Shown: piece after piece, positions 1-6,200 of the stretch
How the letters are laid out: the number at the start of each line of letters is the position of its first letter
How positions within the stretch are numbered: position 1 is the stretch's first letter
Source: Candidatus Schekmanbacteria bacterium
GTDB lineage: Bacteria > Schekmanbacteria > GWA2-38-11 > J061
Direction: 5' to 3'
Length of the DNA stretch: 7,367 nucleotides
NCBI GenBank assembly: GCA_003695725.1
Contig: RFHX01000159.1
Span: 1 to 7,367 of the forward strand
Position numbers and translations under genes: made by a program
Notes under the pieces: generated by a model
Seen by the model: only the letters and a program-made list of their open reading frames with translations
What the model was told of the DNA's origin: nothing
Database searches by the model: none

Positions 1-242
1 GGCTCAAGTTCTTCAAAGCGTGCAAGGAATGTATAGTGCTCGATTACTTTTTTGAAAAGATTCTTTTTGCTTTTGAAATTTCTAAAAAGCGTAACTTCGT
101 TTATTCCAGCGGCATCGGCGAGCATCTTAGTCGTGCTTCCCCTATAGCCATATGTGGAAAAAACATCAAATGCACTTTTCAAGATATATTTTTCCCGTTC
201 AATGCGAGAAAGTCCTTTTCTGTTTTTTGTCTTCTTCGCCAT
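1..242 (-). CDS. TetR/AcrR-family transcriptional regulator, N-terminal part (truncated by window edge)
   Basis: Reading the minus strand from ATG at 242-240 gives 80 uninterrupted codons to the window edge. Residues about 18-67 form a TetR_N DNA-binding domain: a first helix around ILKSAFDVFSTYGY, then GSTTKMLADAAGI, then the turn and recognition helix NEVTLFRNFKSKKNLF, matching the family pattern 'A..LF...G...T....IA..AGvs..tlY.yF.sKe.L'. The usual Tyr of the tlYryF motif is Phe here (TLFRNF). The first 16 residues are a basic tail (KKTKNRKG). The ligand-binding C-terminal domain lies outside the window, so the effector is unknown. The start is supported by an AAAGG just upstream and by the lack of another in-frame ATG or GTG before it. 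The gene is divergent from the metabolic operon and has palindromes over its own promoter. It is therefore likely autoregulated and may control the operon (inference). A plus-strand reading frame over 36-323 is only its antisense shadow. Confidence 0.9.
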   Translation of the reverse strand, partial: MAKKTKNRKGLSRIEREKYILKSAFDVFSTYGYRGSTTKMLADAAGINEVTLFRNFKSKKNLFKKVIEHYTFLARFEELE

Positions 243-251
243 AGACCTTTG

Positions 252-282
252 ATTATAAATGCAAGTAAGCACTTACTATCAA
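252..282 (-). promoter_or_regulatory. Probable promoter of the TetR-family gene
   Basis: On the minus strand there is a perfect TATAAT (252-257) and a TTGATA (277-282, 5/6 to TTGACA) separated by 19 bp. The -10 box lies only 9 bp upstream of the ATG at 242, so a normally placed transcription start would leave almost no 5' leader. An alternative perfect TTGACA sits at 296-301 but pairs only with a poor -10. The 19-bp spacer is longer than the optimum and the region is AT-rich, so this is a motif-level call. Confidence 0.5.
264..277. promoter_or_regulatory. Likely TetR-type operator (inverted repeat AGTAAG-CA-CTTACT)
   Basis: An inverted repeat with 6-bp perfect arms, AGTAAG (264-269) and CTTACT (272-277), flanks a 2-bp centre. 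It lies in the spacer between the proposed -35 and -10 of the divergent TetR gene. Short palindromes of the AGTAAG/CTTACT type in the promoter of a TetR-family gene are typical autoregulatory operators for this family. The assignment is by position and symmetry; no binding data are available. Confidence 0.55.
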
Positions 283-290
283 ATTTGATA
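277..290. repeat. Perfect 14-bp palindrome TATCAAATTTGATA
   Basis: TATCAAATTTGATA equals its own reverse complement. It directly abuts the AGTAAG-CA-CTTACT repeat, sharing base 277, and contains the proposed -35 box of the TetR promoter. It could be a second operator, half of a composite operator, or the site of another dimeric regulator. AT-rich DNA makes palindromes easier to get by chance, but 14 perfect bases adjacent to another inverted repeat is notable. Confidence 0.5.
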
Positions 291-363
291 TATTTTGTCA
301 AAAGAAATTCTGTCAAGGGATAGACAACAGCTAGCATCAATCAGCTAACCAAAAACTCAGGAA

Positions 364-386
364 TATCGGTATACTTTATCGGTTAC
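364..386. repeat. Short tandem direct repeat TATCGGT (two copies, 13-bp period)
   Basis: TATCGGTATAC (364-374) and TATCGGTTAC (377-386) share TATCGGT in the same orientation with a 13-bp offset. They lie in the middle of the divergent intergenic region, upstream of all promoter-like boxes of the metabolic operon. This is a possible activator site, but short enough to be coincidental. Confidence 0.3.
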
Positions 387-495
387 AAGCACTACTTTTT
401 TGGACTATTATTTTTCTATATTCTCATCTTTTCCAATATAAAATTTAATCTTGCAATAACTATATGTATAATTCTTCAGGTACTATTATTTATTT

Positions 496-525
496 TTGAC
501 TTCACCGCCCTTACTCTTGTATAAA
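496..525 (+). promoter_or_regulatory. Possible promoter of the isomerase-aminotransferase-kinase-dehydrogenase operon
   Basis: TTGACT (496-501, 5/6 to TTGACA) and TATAAA (520-525, 5/6 to TATAAT) are separated by 18 bp. The ATG at 538 would lie only about 6 bases after the expected transcription start, so the mRNA would be nearly leaderless. This fits the absence of a Shine-Dalgarno sequence before that ATG. A competing -10-like TATAAT sits at 467-472 but lacks a good -35 box. The AT-rich background keeps confidence moderate. Confidence 0.45.
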
Positions 526-537
526 ATACACTTATCT

Positions 538-1839
538 ATGAAGATAAAATTAATATCAGGAAAAAAGAGGTGGCATAAGGACATAGAAAAACTGCCGCCT
601 TTTTTAAATATTGAATTCACTTTCAAAACAGAATGCCTGAAAGATTATTCTAAAAAGTTAGAATCTGAAGTATCATCTCTTTCATTGTTGAAAAAACTCA
701 AGCCTTGCGCCCAGATTGCAATCACTGCAGGAAGCAGAGGTATAAGCCATTATCCCGAAATTCTAAAAGAGATAGGCAATATACTCAAAGAAAAGGGATT
801 CAGCCCCTTCATTGTCCCCGCAATGGGAAGCCACGGTGGAGGTACATATAGAGGCCGTCTTGAAATATTGAAGGAAAATGGGATCACTGAAAAAAGATGC
901 GGGATGAAAATAAGAGGAGGGAAAAATTATACTCCTCTTGGTAAAACTTCATCAGGGACCGAGGTCTTCATCGACAAAGAAGCACTAAAAGCCGATGCAA
1001 TTATCGTCGTAAACCGCATAAAAGCGCACACTGATTTTGAAAGCACCCACGAAAGCGGCATCTGTAAGATGCTCGTAGTAGGTTTGGGAGGACCTCCGGG
1101 CGCTGAGGGAATACACCGTCTTGGAATAAAAGGGCTGAAGAAAGAGTTGGCGCCAGCGGCAAAGAAGATAATCTCATCAGGCAAATTATTTGCGGGTATT
1201 GGAATCATTGAAAATCCAAAATGTGAAATTTCAGAAATAAAAGCTCTTGAAGGAAATAAAATCATTACCGAAGAAAAAAAACTTTTAGAATTTTCAAAAA
1301 AACAGTTTCCGCCATTTCCTGTCAACAATCTTGACCTTCTTGTAGTAAAAGAGATGGGTAAAGAAATAAGCGGCACAGGAATGGATACACATATTATAGG
1401 AAGAAAAACGATTCGATTTGAAAATGATTTTGAAAACCCTAAAGTCACAAGAATTGCAGCCCTCGATTTGACGCGCGAATCCAAAGGAAATTGCGCGGGC
1501 CTTGGGCTTGCCGACATAATCACTTCGAGATTCTTCAGAAAGATTGATTTTGACAGTTTCTATTTCAATACTCTCACTGCCACTTTTATAGAAAGGGCAA
1601 AGATACCTTATATTGCAGACTCCGATAAAGAAGCAATCAGCGTTGGAATCAAATCAGCATGGGTAGAAAATCCAATAAAAGCGAAGATTGCAATAATCAA
1701 GGATACACTTCATATAGACAAAATAGCCCTTTCAAAAGAAGCATATCTCAGTATAAAAGAAAGAAAAGATATTAAAAGATTGGGAAATTTTTATGAACTG
1801 CAATTCGATAGAAAAGGGAATCTTATAAATTCAATCTAA
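538..1839 (+). CDS. LarA/DUF2088-family protein, probable nickel-pincer-cofactor-dependent 2-hydroxyacid isomerase (racemase/epimerase)
   Basis: The 433-residue protein has the features of the LarA superfamily (lactate racemase, DUF2088): AITAGSRGI at residues 61-69, PAMGSHGGG at 94-102, VNRIKAHTDFES at 158-169, GICKMLVVGLGG at 174-185 and GIHRLG at 191-196. LarA racemases use a Lys-tethered nickel-pincer nucleotide with His ligands and proton-transfer His residues. The likely equivalents are His99 (GSHGG), His164 (KAHT), Lys177 (ICKM) and His193 (GIHR). The 16-residue Lys-to-His spacing equals that of Lys184-His200 in L. plantarum LarA (from memory). The His-to-Lys gap is 13 rather than 10. 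Characterised relatives racemise lactate or malate, or epimerise gluconate; the substrate here is unknown. No larB, larC or larE lies in the window, so the cofactor must be made elsewhere. ATG 538 is preferred over an in-frame TTG at 496 because the extra 14 residues are non-conserved in character and that TTG falls in the proposed -35 box. It is the first gene of the operon. Confidence 0.82.
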   Translation: MKIKLISGKKRWHKDIEKLPPFLNIEFTFKTECLKDYSKKLESEVSSLSLLKKLKPCAQIAITAGSRGISHYPEILKEIGNILKEKGFSPFIVPAMGSHGGGTYRGRLEILKENGITEKRCGMKIRGGKNYTPLGKTSSGTEVFIDKEALKADAIIVVNRIKAHTDFESTHESGICKMLVVGLGGPPGAEGIHRLGIKGLKKELAPAAKKIISSGKLFAGIGIIENPKCEISEIKALEGNKIITEEKKLLEFSKKQFPPFPVNNLDLLVVKEMGKEISGTGMDTHIIGRKTIRFENDFENPKVTRIAALDLTRESKGNCAGLGLADIITSRFFRKIDFDSFYFNTLTATFIERAKIPYIADSDKEAISVGIKSAWVENPIKAKIAIIKDTLHIDKIALSKEAYLSIKERKDIKRLGNFYELQFDRKGNLINSI

Positions 1840-1864
1840 TTTTTTCTAAGGAGATATCAAGAAA

Positions 1865-2953
1865 ATGGGAAAATTATTGATGGGACCGGGACCTTCAAAT
1901 GTAAATCCACGGGTGCTTGAAGCAATGTCAAAACCTCTTGTAGGCCATTTAGACCCGGATTTCTTGAAAATTATGGACTCCACGATGGAACTGCTTCGCC
2001 AAATCTTCAAAACAAAGAATCGCCTTACATTCCCAGTTTCAGGAACCGGAAGCGCCGGAATGGAATCGATTATTGTCAATTTAATCGAGCCGGAAGATAA
2101 AGTCATAGTTGGGTTGAATGGCGTTTTCGGTACAAGAGTGGCAGATTTGCTGGGACGAATTGGAGCAGAAGTGATAGGAATAAAAAAGAAATGGGGCGAA
2201 CCCATATTGCCGGACGAAATTAGTGATGCCTTCGATAGTGCAGGAGACAAAGTAAAAGCACTTGTCCTTGTTCATGCAGAAACTTCAACAGGAGTGCTTC
2301 AACCTCTTGAAGAAGCAGGCAGGATTGCTCGCGAAAATGATGCTCTCTTTATTGTCGATACTGTCACCTCCCTTGGCGGAGTCGACGTCAGAATAGATGA
2401 ATGGCTAATCGATGCATCATACAGCGGGACGCAGAAAAACTTAAGTGTCCCGCCGGGGCTTTCTCCAGTAACGGTAAATGAAAGAGCTCTTGAAGTACTG
2501 CGGAATAGGAAGACAAAAGTGCCTTCATGGTATTTCGACTTCACGATGATTGAAAAATATTGGGGAAGCGAAAGAGTCTATCACCACACTGCGCCTGTAA
2601 GTATGATATGCGGGTTAAATGAAGGGCTGAAAATTATTCTTGAAGAGGGACTGGAAAATCGTTTTAAAAGGCATAGGCAAAATCATGAATTTCTAAAAAA
2701 TGAGCTTTCAAAACTTGGGATAGATTATCTCGTTAAACCTGAATACCGCCTTCCCAACCTAAATGCAGTCCTTGTGCCTGAAGGCATCGATGAAAAAGAG
2801 GTGCGGATGAAACTGCTTAAAGAATATAGCATTGAAATAGGCGCAGGGCTTGGAGAATTGGCTGGAAAGGTCTGGAGAATAGGATTAATGGGGGAAACCT
2901 GCAGAAAAGAAAATGTAGAAAAACTTATAGCGGCACTGAAAAAATTGCTATAA
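1865..2953 (+). CDS. Class V PLP-dependent aminotransferase (alanine/serine-glyoxylate aminotransferase family)
   Basis: This full-length 362-residue fold-type I aminotransferase is of the AGXT/serine-glyoxylate type. It would transfer an amino group from alanine or serine to glyoxylate or a similar 2-oxo acid in the cytoplasm. Visible hallmarks are LLMGPGPSNVNPRVLEAM (residues 4-21) and the phosphate-binding FPVSGTGSAGME (56-67). VDTVTSLGG (164-172) holds Asp165, which contacts the pyridine nitrogen. SGTQKNLSVPPGLSP (187-201) holds Lys191 as the PLP Schiff-base lysine, and VWRIGLMG (336-343) holds Arg338, the likely substrate-carboxylate anchor. YHHTAP (239-244) is also typical. The start is set by AAGGAG at 1848-1853, 11 bases before the ATG and 25 bases after the isomerase stop, so the two genes are almost certainly cotranscribed. 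The family is certain; the amino donor and acceptor are not, and hydroxypyruvate, pyruvate and glyoxylate are all plausible. Confidence 0.9.
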   Translation: MGKLLMGPGPSNVNPRVLEAMSKPLVGHLDPDFLKIMDSTMELLRQIFKTKNRLTFPVSGTGSAGMESIIVNLIEPEDKVIVGLNGVFGTRVADLLGRIGAEVIGIKKKWGEPILPDEISDAFDSAGDKVKALVLVHAETSTGVLQPLEEAGRIARENDALFIVDTVTSLGGVDVRIDEWLIDASYSGTQKNLSVPPGLSPVTVNERALEVLRNRKTKVPSWYFDFTMIEKYWGSERVYHHTAPVSMICGLNEGLKIILEEGLENRFKRHRQNHEFLKNELSKLGIDYLVKPEYRLPNLNAVLVPEGIDEKEVRMKLLKEYSIEIGAGLGELAGKVWRIGLMGETCRKENVEKLIAALKKLL

Positions 2954-2970
2954 TTGAAAAAAAAATCAGG

Positions 2971-2977
2971 GGGGAGG
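2971..2977 (+). promoter_or_regulatory. Strong ribosome binding site that fixes a GTG start for the kinase
   Basis: A purine run, GGGGAGG, sits 7 bases before GTG at 2985. This is an ideal Shine-Dalgarno placement and supports GTG, rather than any downstream codon, as the kinase start. Confidence 0.75.
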
Positions 2978-2984
2978 GAAATCT

Positions 2985-4535
2985 GTGACAAAAAAAACAA
3001 GATTTATTATTGCCATAGATATTGGGACTACAAGGTGTAAAACAGCCCTTTTCAAATCTTCTGGAGAATTGGTGGCTTACGCTTCCTCTTCGTCAAATAT
3101 TACTTTTTCACCTGACGGCAAGGTGGAAGCAGACGCAGATGCGCAGTGGTGGAAGCCAATAGTAAAAAATATCAAAGAAATTTTCAAAAACAAAAAATCT
3201 GCCCTTAAAAATCTTGCTGGCATAGGAATATCTTGTACAAATGCCCTTGTCTTTATCGACAACAACGGGAAACCCCTTGTCCCTGCTGTAATGCAGTTTG
3301 ATAAAAGAACTACAGATTTGGTCAATTCATATTCAAAACGGCTTAATCCTGAAGAGCTATTTGAAATCACTTTAAATAGACTCACTGTTGGCTCATCTGC
3401 CCTTCCAACAATCTTATGGTTTAAAGAAAATGCAAGAAGTATATACAAAAAGACAGCAAAGTTTCTTTACCCCACAGGATACATAAATTTCAAACTTACA
3501 GGCAACCCTTCTATAGATATATCGCGCACAGGCACAACCCTTATGTATGACACTAAAGGAAAAAACTGGTCTAAAGAACTTTTGAACTATTTCGAGTTAG
3601 ACGAAGATAAACTGCCGCCTGTTTATAATTCAACTGATGTTATAGGTACAGTAAATGCAAAAGCATCAAAAGAAACCGGAATACCTGAAGGAGTGCCTGT
3701 CATAGCCGGCAGTATGGATACTTTTTCCGCTGTAATCGGACTTGGCGCTGAAAAACCGAATGATACTGTTTTGATACCGGGCACTGTCGCTCGCCTCTGT
3801 AAAATAATCTCAGGTAGAGGACTTCTTAAAGACCCATTTATCAATTTTGAATACGGGAAAAAAAGGTTTCTTTCAATCGCATGTATGGATGGAATGGGAA
3901 CATCATATAAATGGTATGCTGAAACATTCAACAAAAAGGAACTCTTACAGCGTGAAAAAAATATAAAAAAGAAATCAGCAAAAAAAGAAACAGAAGAAGC
4001 AATTCCTCCATGTTCAGATGGGCTTATCTATCTTCCTTACATAACAGGTGAAAGGTCACCTATCTGGGACCCATATGCTCACGGCGTTATATTTGGATTA
4101 TCACCTAACTGTAAAAGCAAAAACATCTATCAATCCATTATCGAAGGATGCGCATTTGCTGTTAAAATGAACATAGAAATTATGTCTGATGAAGCAGGTC
4201 TTAAAACAAAGTCGTTAATTGTGCCTGAAACAGGCTTTGGATCCTACCCGGAATGGATGCAAATATTTGCTGATGTAACAGGATGTGAAATTCAGACACT
4301 AACTACAAATGATCCTGAATGCACAGGTACTGCCGCATTGACAGCAGAAGGCACAGGGGCCATAAAAGATAGAACATCATTTGTTAAAAAGAATATTAAA
4401 AAAGGGACAAATTACAGGCCTGACAAAAATAGAAACATGGCATATAACTCCTTTTATATCCTCTATAAGAAAATCTATGACGACCTGAGGAGTGACTTTA
4501 GAATTTTGAATGAAATAAGGAAGAATCTCAAATGA
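2985..4535 (+). CDS. FGGY-family carbohydrate kinase (xylulokinase-like, substrate unknown)
   Basis: The 516-residue ATP-dependent kinase has the two-domain FGGY architecture. FIIAIDIGTTRCKTALF (residues 7-23) is the first phosphate loop. MQFDKRT (103-109) aligns with the sugar-binding 'LW.D.RT' segment. AGSMDTFSAVIG (241-252) carries Asp245 as the likely catalytic base. IPGTVARL (264-271) is the second phosphate motif. LPYITGERSPIWDPYAHGVIFGL (349-371) is the FGGY signature 2 region, and ETGFGSYPEWMQIFADVTG (415-433) is the adenosine-binding motif. Length is normal for xylulokinase-type members. Two positions are unusual: the Trp of the 'W.D.R' motif is Gln104, and the common GGGAKS is ETGFGS. 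A lysine/glutamate-rich stretch at about 322-338 looks like a solvent-exposed insertion. The gene starts 31 bases after the aminotransferase stop and overlaps the dehydrogenase by four bases, so translational coupling is likely. Substrate may be a ketose, polyol or sugar acid. Confidence 0.87.
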   Translation: MTKKTRFIIAIDIGTTRCKTALFKSSGELVAYASSSSNITFSPDGKVEADADAQWWKPIVKNIKEIFKNKKSALKNLAGIGISCTNALVFIDNNGKPLVPAVMQFDKRTTDLVNSYSKRLNPEELFEITLNRLTVGSSALPTILWFKENARSIYKKTAKFLYPTGYINFKLTGNPSIDISRTGTTLMYDTKGKNWSKELLNYFELDEDKLPPVYNSTDVIGTVNAKASKETGIPEGVPVIAGSMDTFSAVIGLGAEKPNDTVLIPGTVARLCKIISGRGLLKDPFINFEYGKKRFLSIACMDGMGTSYKWYAETFNKKELLQREKNIKKKSAKKETEEAIPPCSDGLIYLPYITGERSPIWDPYAHGVIFGLSPNCKSKNIYQSIIEGCAFAVKMNIEIMSDEAGLKTKSLIVPETGFGSYPEWMQIFADVTGCEIQTLTTNDPECTGTAALTAEGTGAIKDRTSFVKKNIKKGTNYRPDKNRNMAYNSFYILYKKIYDDLRSDFRILNEIRKNLK

Positions 4536-5563
4536 AAGCGGCTATCTTCAAAGGTGTCAACATTATTTCATTAGAAGAAATTACCCCCCCTTCTCTTCCT
4601 GAAAAAGGAATCATCATTAAAGTAAAAGCCGCAGGTATATGCGGTACTGATGTGCGCATCTATCGCGGTAAAAAAATGGTCACCCCTCCAAAAATCATCG
4701 GACATGAGTTTGCAGGTGAAATTGTTGAAGTTGCCAATGATCTGCAAGGATTCAGCATTGGAGACCGTGTTCTTGTGGAAGCCATAATCCCCTGTGGTAA
4801 TTGTTATGCGTGCAGGCGCGGCGAAATGAATATCTGTACAGGCAGACAAACACTCGGTTATGAATACAACGGCGGATTTGCTGAATTTGTTGCTATTCCA
4901 AAAGAAGCAATATCTGCCGGTTGTGTAATAAAAATTCCTGATTCCGTAAGCTATGAAGAAGCCGCTGTATGCGAACCAGCGGCGGCTTGTATCAATGGAA
5001 ACTCAAAGATCGATGATAAATTAAGAGAATCTCTCCTCGTTGCAGGCGACGGTCCTGTTGGACTTATACACACACAGCTCGGAAAAATAAGAGGTTTTGA
5101 AAAAGTTATTCTAGCAGGTACTGATGATGAAAAGCTCAAAATCGGCAAAGAATTGGGTGCCGATGAAACCGTCAATGTAAATGATGAATCGCTTTCATCC
5201 TTCATTAAAGAAAAGATTGATGAAGAAGGAATAGAATGCGTCGTAATTGCCAACAATAATAAAAGTTCTCTGGATGAATGCCTGCCACTATTAAAGAAGG
5301 GCGGAGAAGCCATCATATTTGCCGGATACAAAAACGATGAGTCAATAGAAATAAACTTAAACTTCATACATTATAAAGAAATCAAGATAAAAGGGTCTTC
5401 CGGACATTCTGTAAAAGAGATGAAAAAAGCTGTTGAACTCCTTGAAAAAGGAAAACTCAATCTTCAAAAGATTATCACACATAGATTAAATATTGATGAT
5501 GTCGTAAAAGGAATTCAAATGAAGGAAAATTTAGTCGGCATCAAACATATAATAACATTTTAA
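4532..5563 (+). CDS. Zinc-dependent medium-chain alcohol/polyol dehydrogenase (threonine/sorbitol dehydrogenase-like)
   Basis: This 343-residue cytoplasmic NAD(P)-dependent enzyme of the zinc MDR family (COG1063 type) would oxidise a secondary alcohol or reduce a ketone. Catalytic-zinc residues appear to be Cys37 (GICGTD), His58-Glu59 (IGHEFAGEI) and Glu148 (CEPAAA). The structural zinc site is intact: Cys88, Cys91, Cys94 and Cys102 in PCGNCYACRRGEMNIC. The Rossmann glycine motif is AGDGPVG (171-177), and VILAGTDDEKLKIGKELGAD follows in the usual MDR position. Length is standard. The ATG overlaps the kinase stop as ATGA, with AAGGAAG at 4517-4523 as ribosome binding site, so the two proteins are probably made together. 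Polyol, sugar-acid and threonine-type substrates are all compatible with the sequence; the kinase partner favours a polyol or sugar derivative (inference). Confidence 0.9.
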   Translation: MKAAIFKGVNIISLEEITPPSLPEKGIIIKVKAAGICGTDVRIYRGKKMVTPPKIIGHEFAGEIVEVANDLQGFSIGDRVLVEAIIPCGNCYACRRGEMNICTGRQTLGYEYNGGFAEFVAIPKEAISAGCVIKIPDSVSYEEAAVCEPAAACINGNSKIDDKLRESLLVAGDGPVGLIHTQLGKIRGFEKVILAGTDDEKLKIGKELGADETVNVNDESLSSFIKEKIDEEGIECVVIANNNKSSLDECLPLLKKGGEAIIFAGYKNDESIEINLNFIHYKEIKIKGSSGHSVKEMKKAVELLEKGKLNLQKIITHRLNIDDVVKGIQMKENLVGIKHIITF

Positions 5564-5613
5564 TTGAAAGTGCCGCCTTCTTTTTTCCAGAACCTACACT
5601 TAAAGGAGATACT

Positions 5614-6150
5614 ATGAAAATCAAAAGCATTGTTATATTCATTTTTGCCTTCATTTTACTTTCCACTATAGCATTTGCTGATAAAAATTCCCATCGAAAG
5701 GAAGCTGAAGAATTACTCCTTACTATGAAAACAGACAAGACATTCAATTTTTTATTTGAGCAGCAGAAAAAAATGATGAAGGAAACTTTGAAAAATATGG
5801 GAATAAATGGAGAAAATCCTCTTATGGAAAAATATATAACAAAGATGATTGATTTATTTAAAAAAGAAATTGGCTGGAATAAAATGAAGGAAGACTATAT
5901 TGACATATACACTGATACATTTAGTGAAGATGAATTAAAAGAGATTACGAAATTTTATAAAAGCCCTGTAGGGAGTAAATTCATTGAAAAAATGCCCATT
6001 CTTATGCAGAAAACAATGGCTGTTTCACAAAAAAAATTGCCGCAAATAGTTGTTGAAATAAAAAAAATAGAGTCTGAACTAATTCAAGAATTGAAGGAAG
6101 AATTAAAAAGACAAGAAATACAAAAGGAAAAGAAGGTAGAATCTTTATAA
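5614..6150 (+). CDS. Exported DUF2059-family protein
   Basis: The 178-residue precursor begins with a classic Sec signal peptide: a charged MKIK start, a hydrophobic core to about residue 19, and a likely signal peptidase I site after AFA at residues 20-22. This leaves a mature protein of about 156 residues, probably periplasmic. The mature part is helical and charged. The DUF2059 hallmarks are FSEDELKEITKFYKSPVGSKF (103-123) followed by MPILM (127-131). The family has no firmly established biochemical function that I know of. The last 30 residues (about 148-175) are a Lys/Glu-rich amphipathic helix that may form a coiled coil. The start is supported by AAGGAG at 5603-5608, five bases before the ATG. 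It follows the dehydrogenase by 50 bases and could be a read-through member of the operon, but nothing about it suggests a role in the pathway. Confidence 0.8.
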   Translation: MKIKSIVIFIFAFILLSTIAFADKNSHRKEAEELLLTMKTDKTFNFLFEQQKKMMKETLKNMGINGENPLMEKYITKMIDLFKKEIGWNKMKEDYIDIYTDTFSEDELKEITKFYKSPVGSKFIEKMPILMQKTMAVSQKKLPQIVVEIKKIESELIQELKEELKRQEIQKEKKVESL

Positions 6151-6200
6151 GAAAAGAAGCTAAACATTTCTATCTCAAATCTGATTCTTAATGCAATATT

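Larger units (their letters stand above)
243..537. other. Divergent intergenic region between the TetR gene and the isomerase operon
   Basis: This 295-bp AT-rich gap lies between two divergently transcribed genes. It holds the two palindromes near the TetR promoter (264-290). It also has two pairs of short direct repeats, CAGCTA at 329 and 343 (period 14) and TATCGGT at 364 and 377 (period 13), and promoter-like boxes at 467-472 and 496-525. I found no convincing open reading frame, tRNA, hairpin terminator or riboswitch-like structure in it. A plus-strand frame entering from the left up to 323 is the antisense of the TetR gene. Confidence 0.6.

Noticed and set aside
36-323. Plus-strand 95-codon open frame at the left end
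   Set aside because: It runs antisense to a clear TetR-family domain on the minus strand and continues into the intergenic palindromes; no recognisable protein features.
467-472. TATAAT upstream of the operon as its main promoter
   Set aside because: No good -35 at 17-18 bp (the nearest TTGCAA is only 10 bp away); kept only as an alternative to the boxes at 496-525.
496-537. TTG at 496 as the start of the LarA-family gene (14 extra residues)
   Set aside because: The extra residues look like translated promoter, the TTG is part of the proposed -35 box, and no ribosome binding site precedes it; ATG 538 starts a sensible N-terminus.
927-1523. Long minus-strand open frame inside the LarA-family gene
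   Set aside because: It is a shadow of the conserved plus-strand coding sequence with no family motifs; the same applies to minus-strand frames under the aminotransferase, kinase and dehydrogenase.
2949-2954. TATAAT at the end of the aminotransferase gene as an internal promoter for the kinase
   Set aside because: No acceptable -35 box at 16-19 bp upstream, and the motif overlaps the stop codon in AT-rich sequence.
5567-5587. Possible intrinsic terminator after the dehydrogenase (GAAAG...CCTTC then T-run)
   Set aside because: The stem is only about five pairs with a mismatch and little GC, too weak to call despite the run of T residues.
6151-6200. Terminator or promoter between the DUF2059 gene and the membrane-protein gene
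   Set aside because: No inverted repeat with a T-run and no paired -35/-10 boxes that I could defend in these 50 bases.
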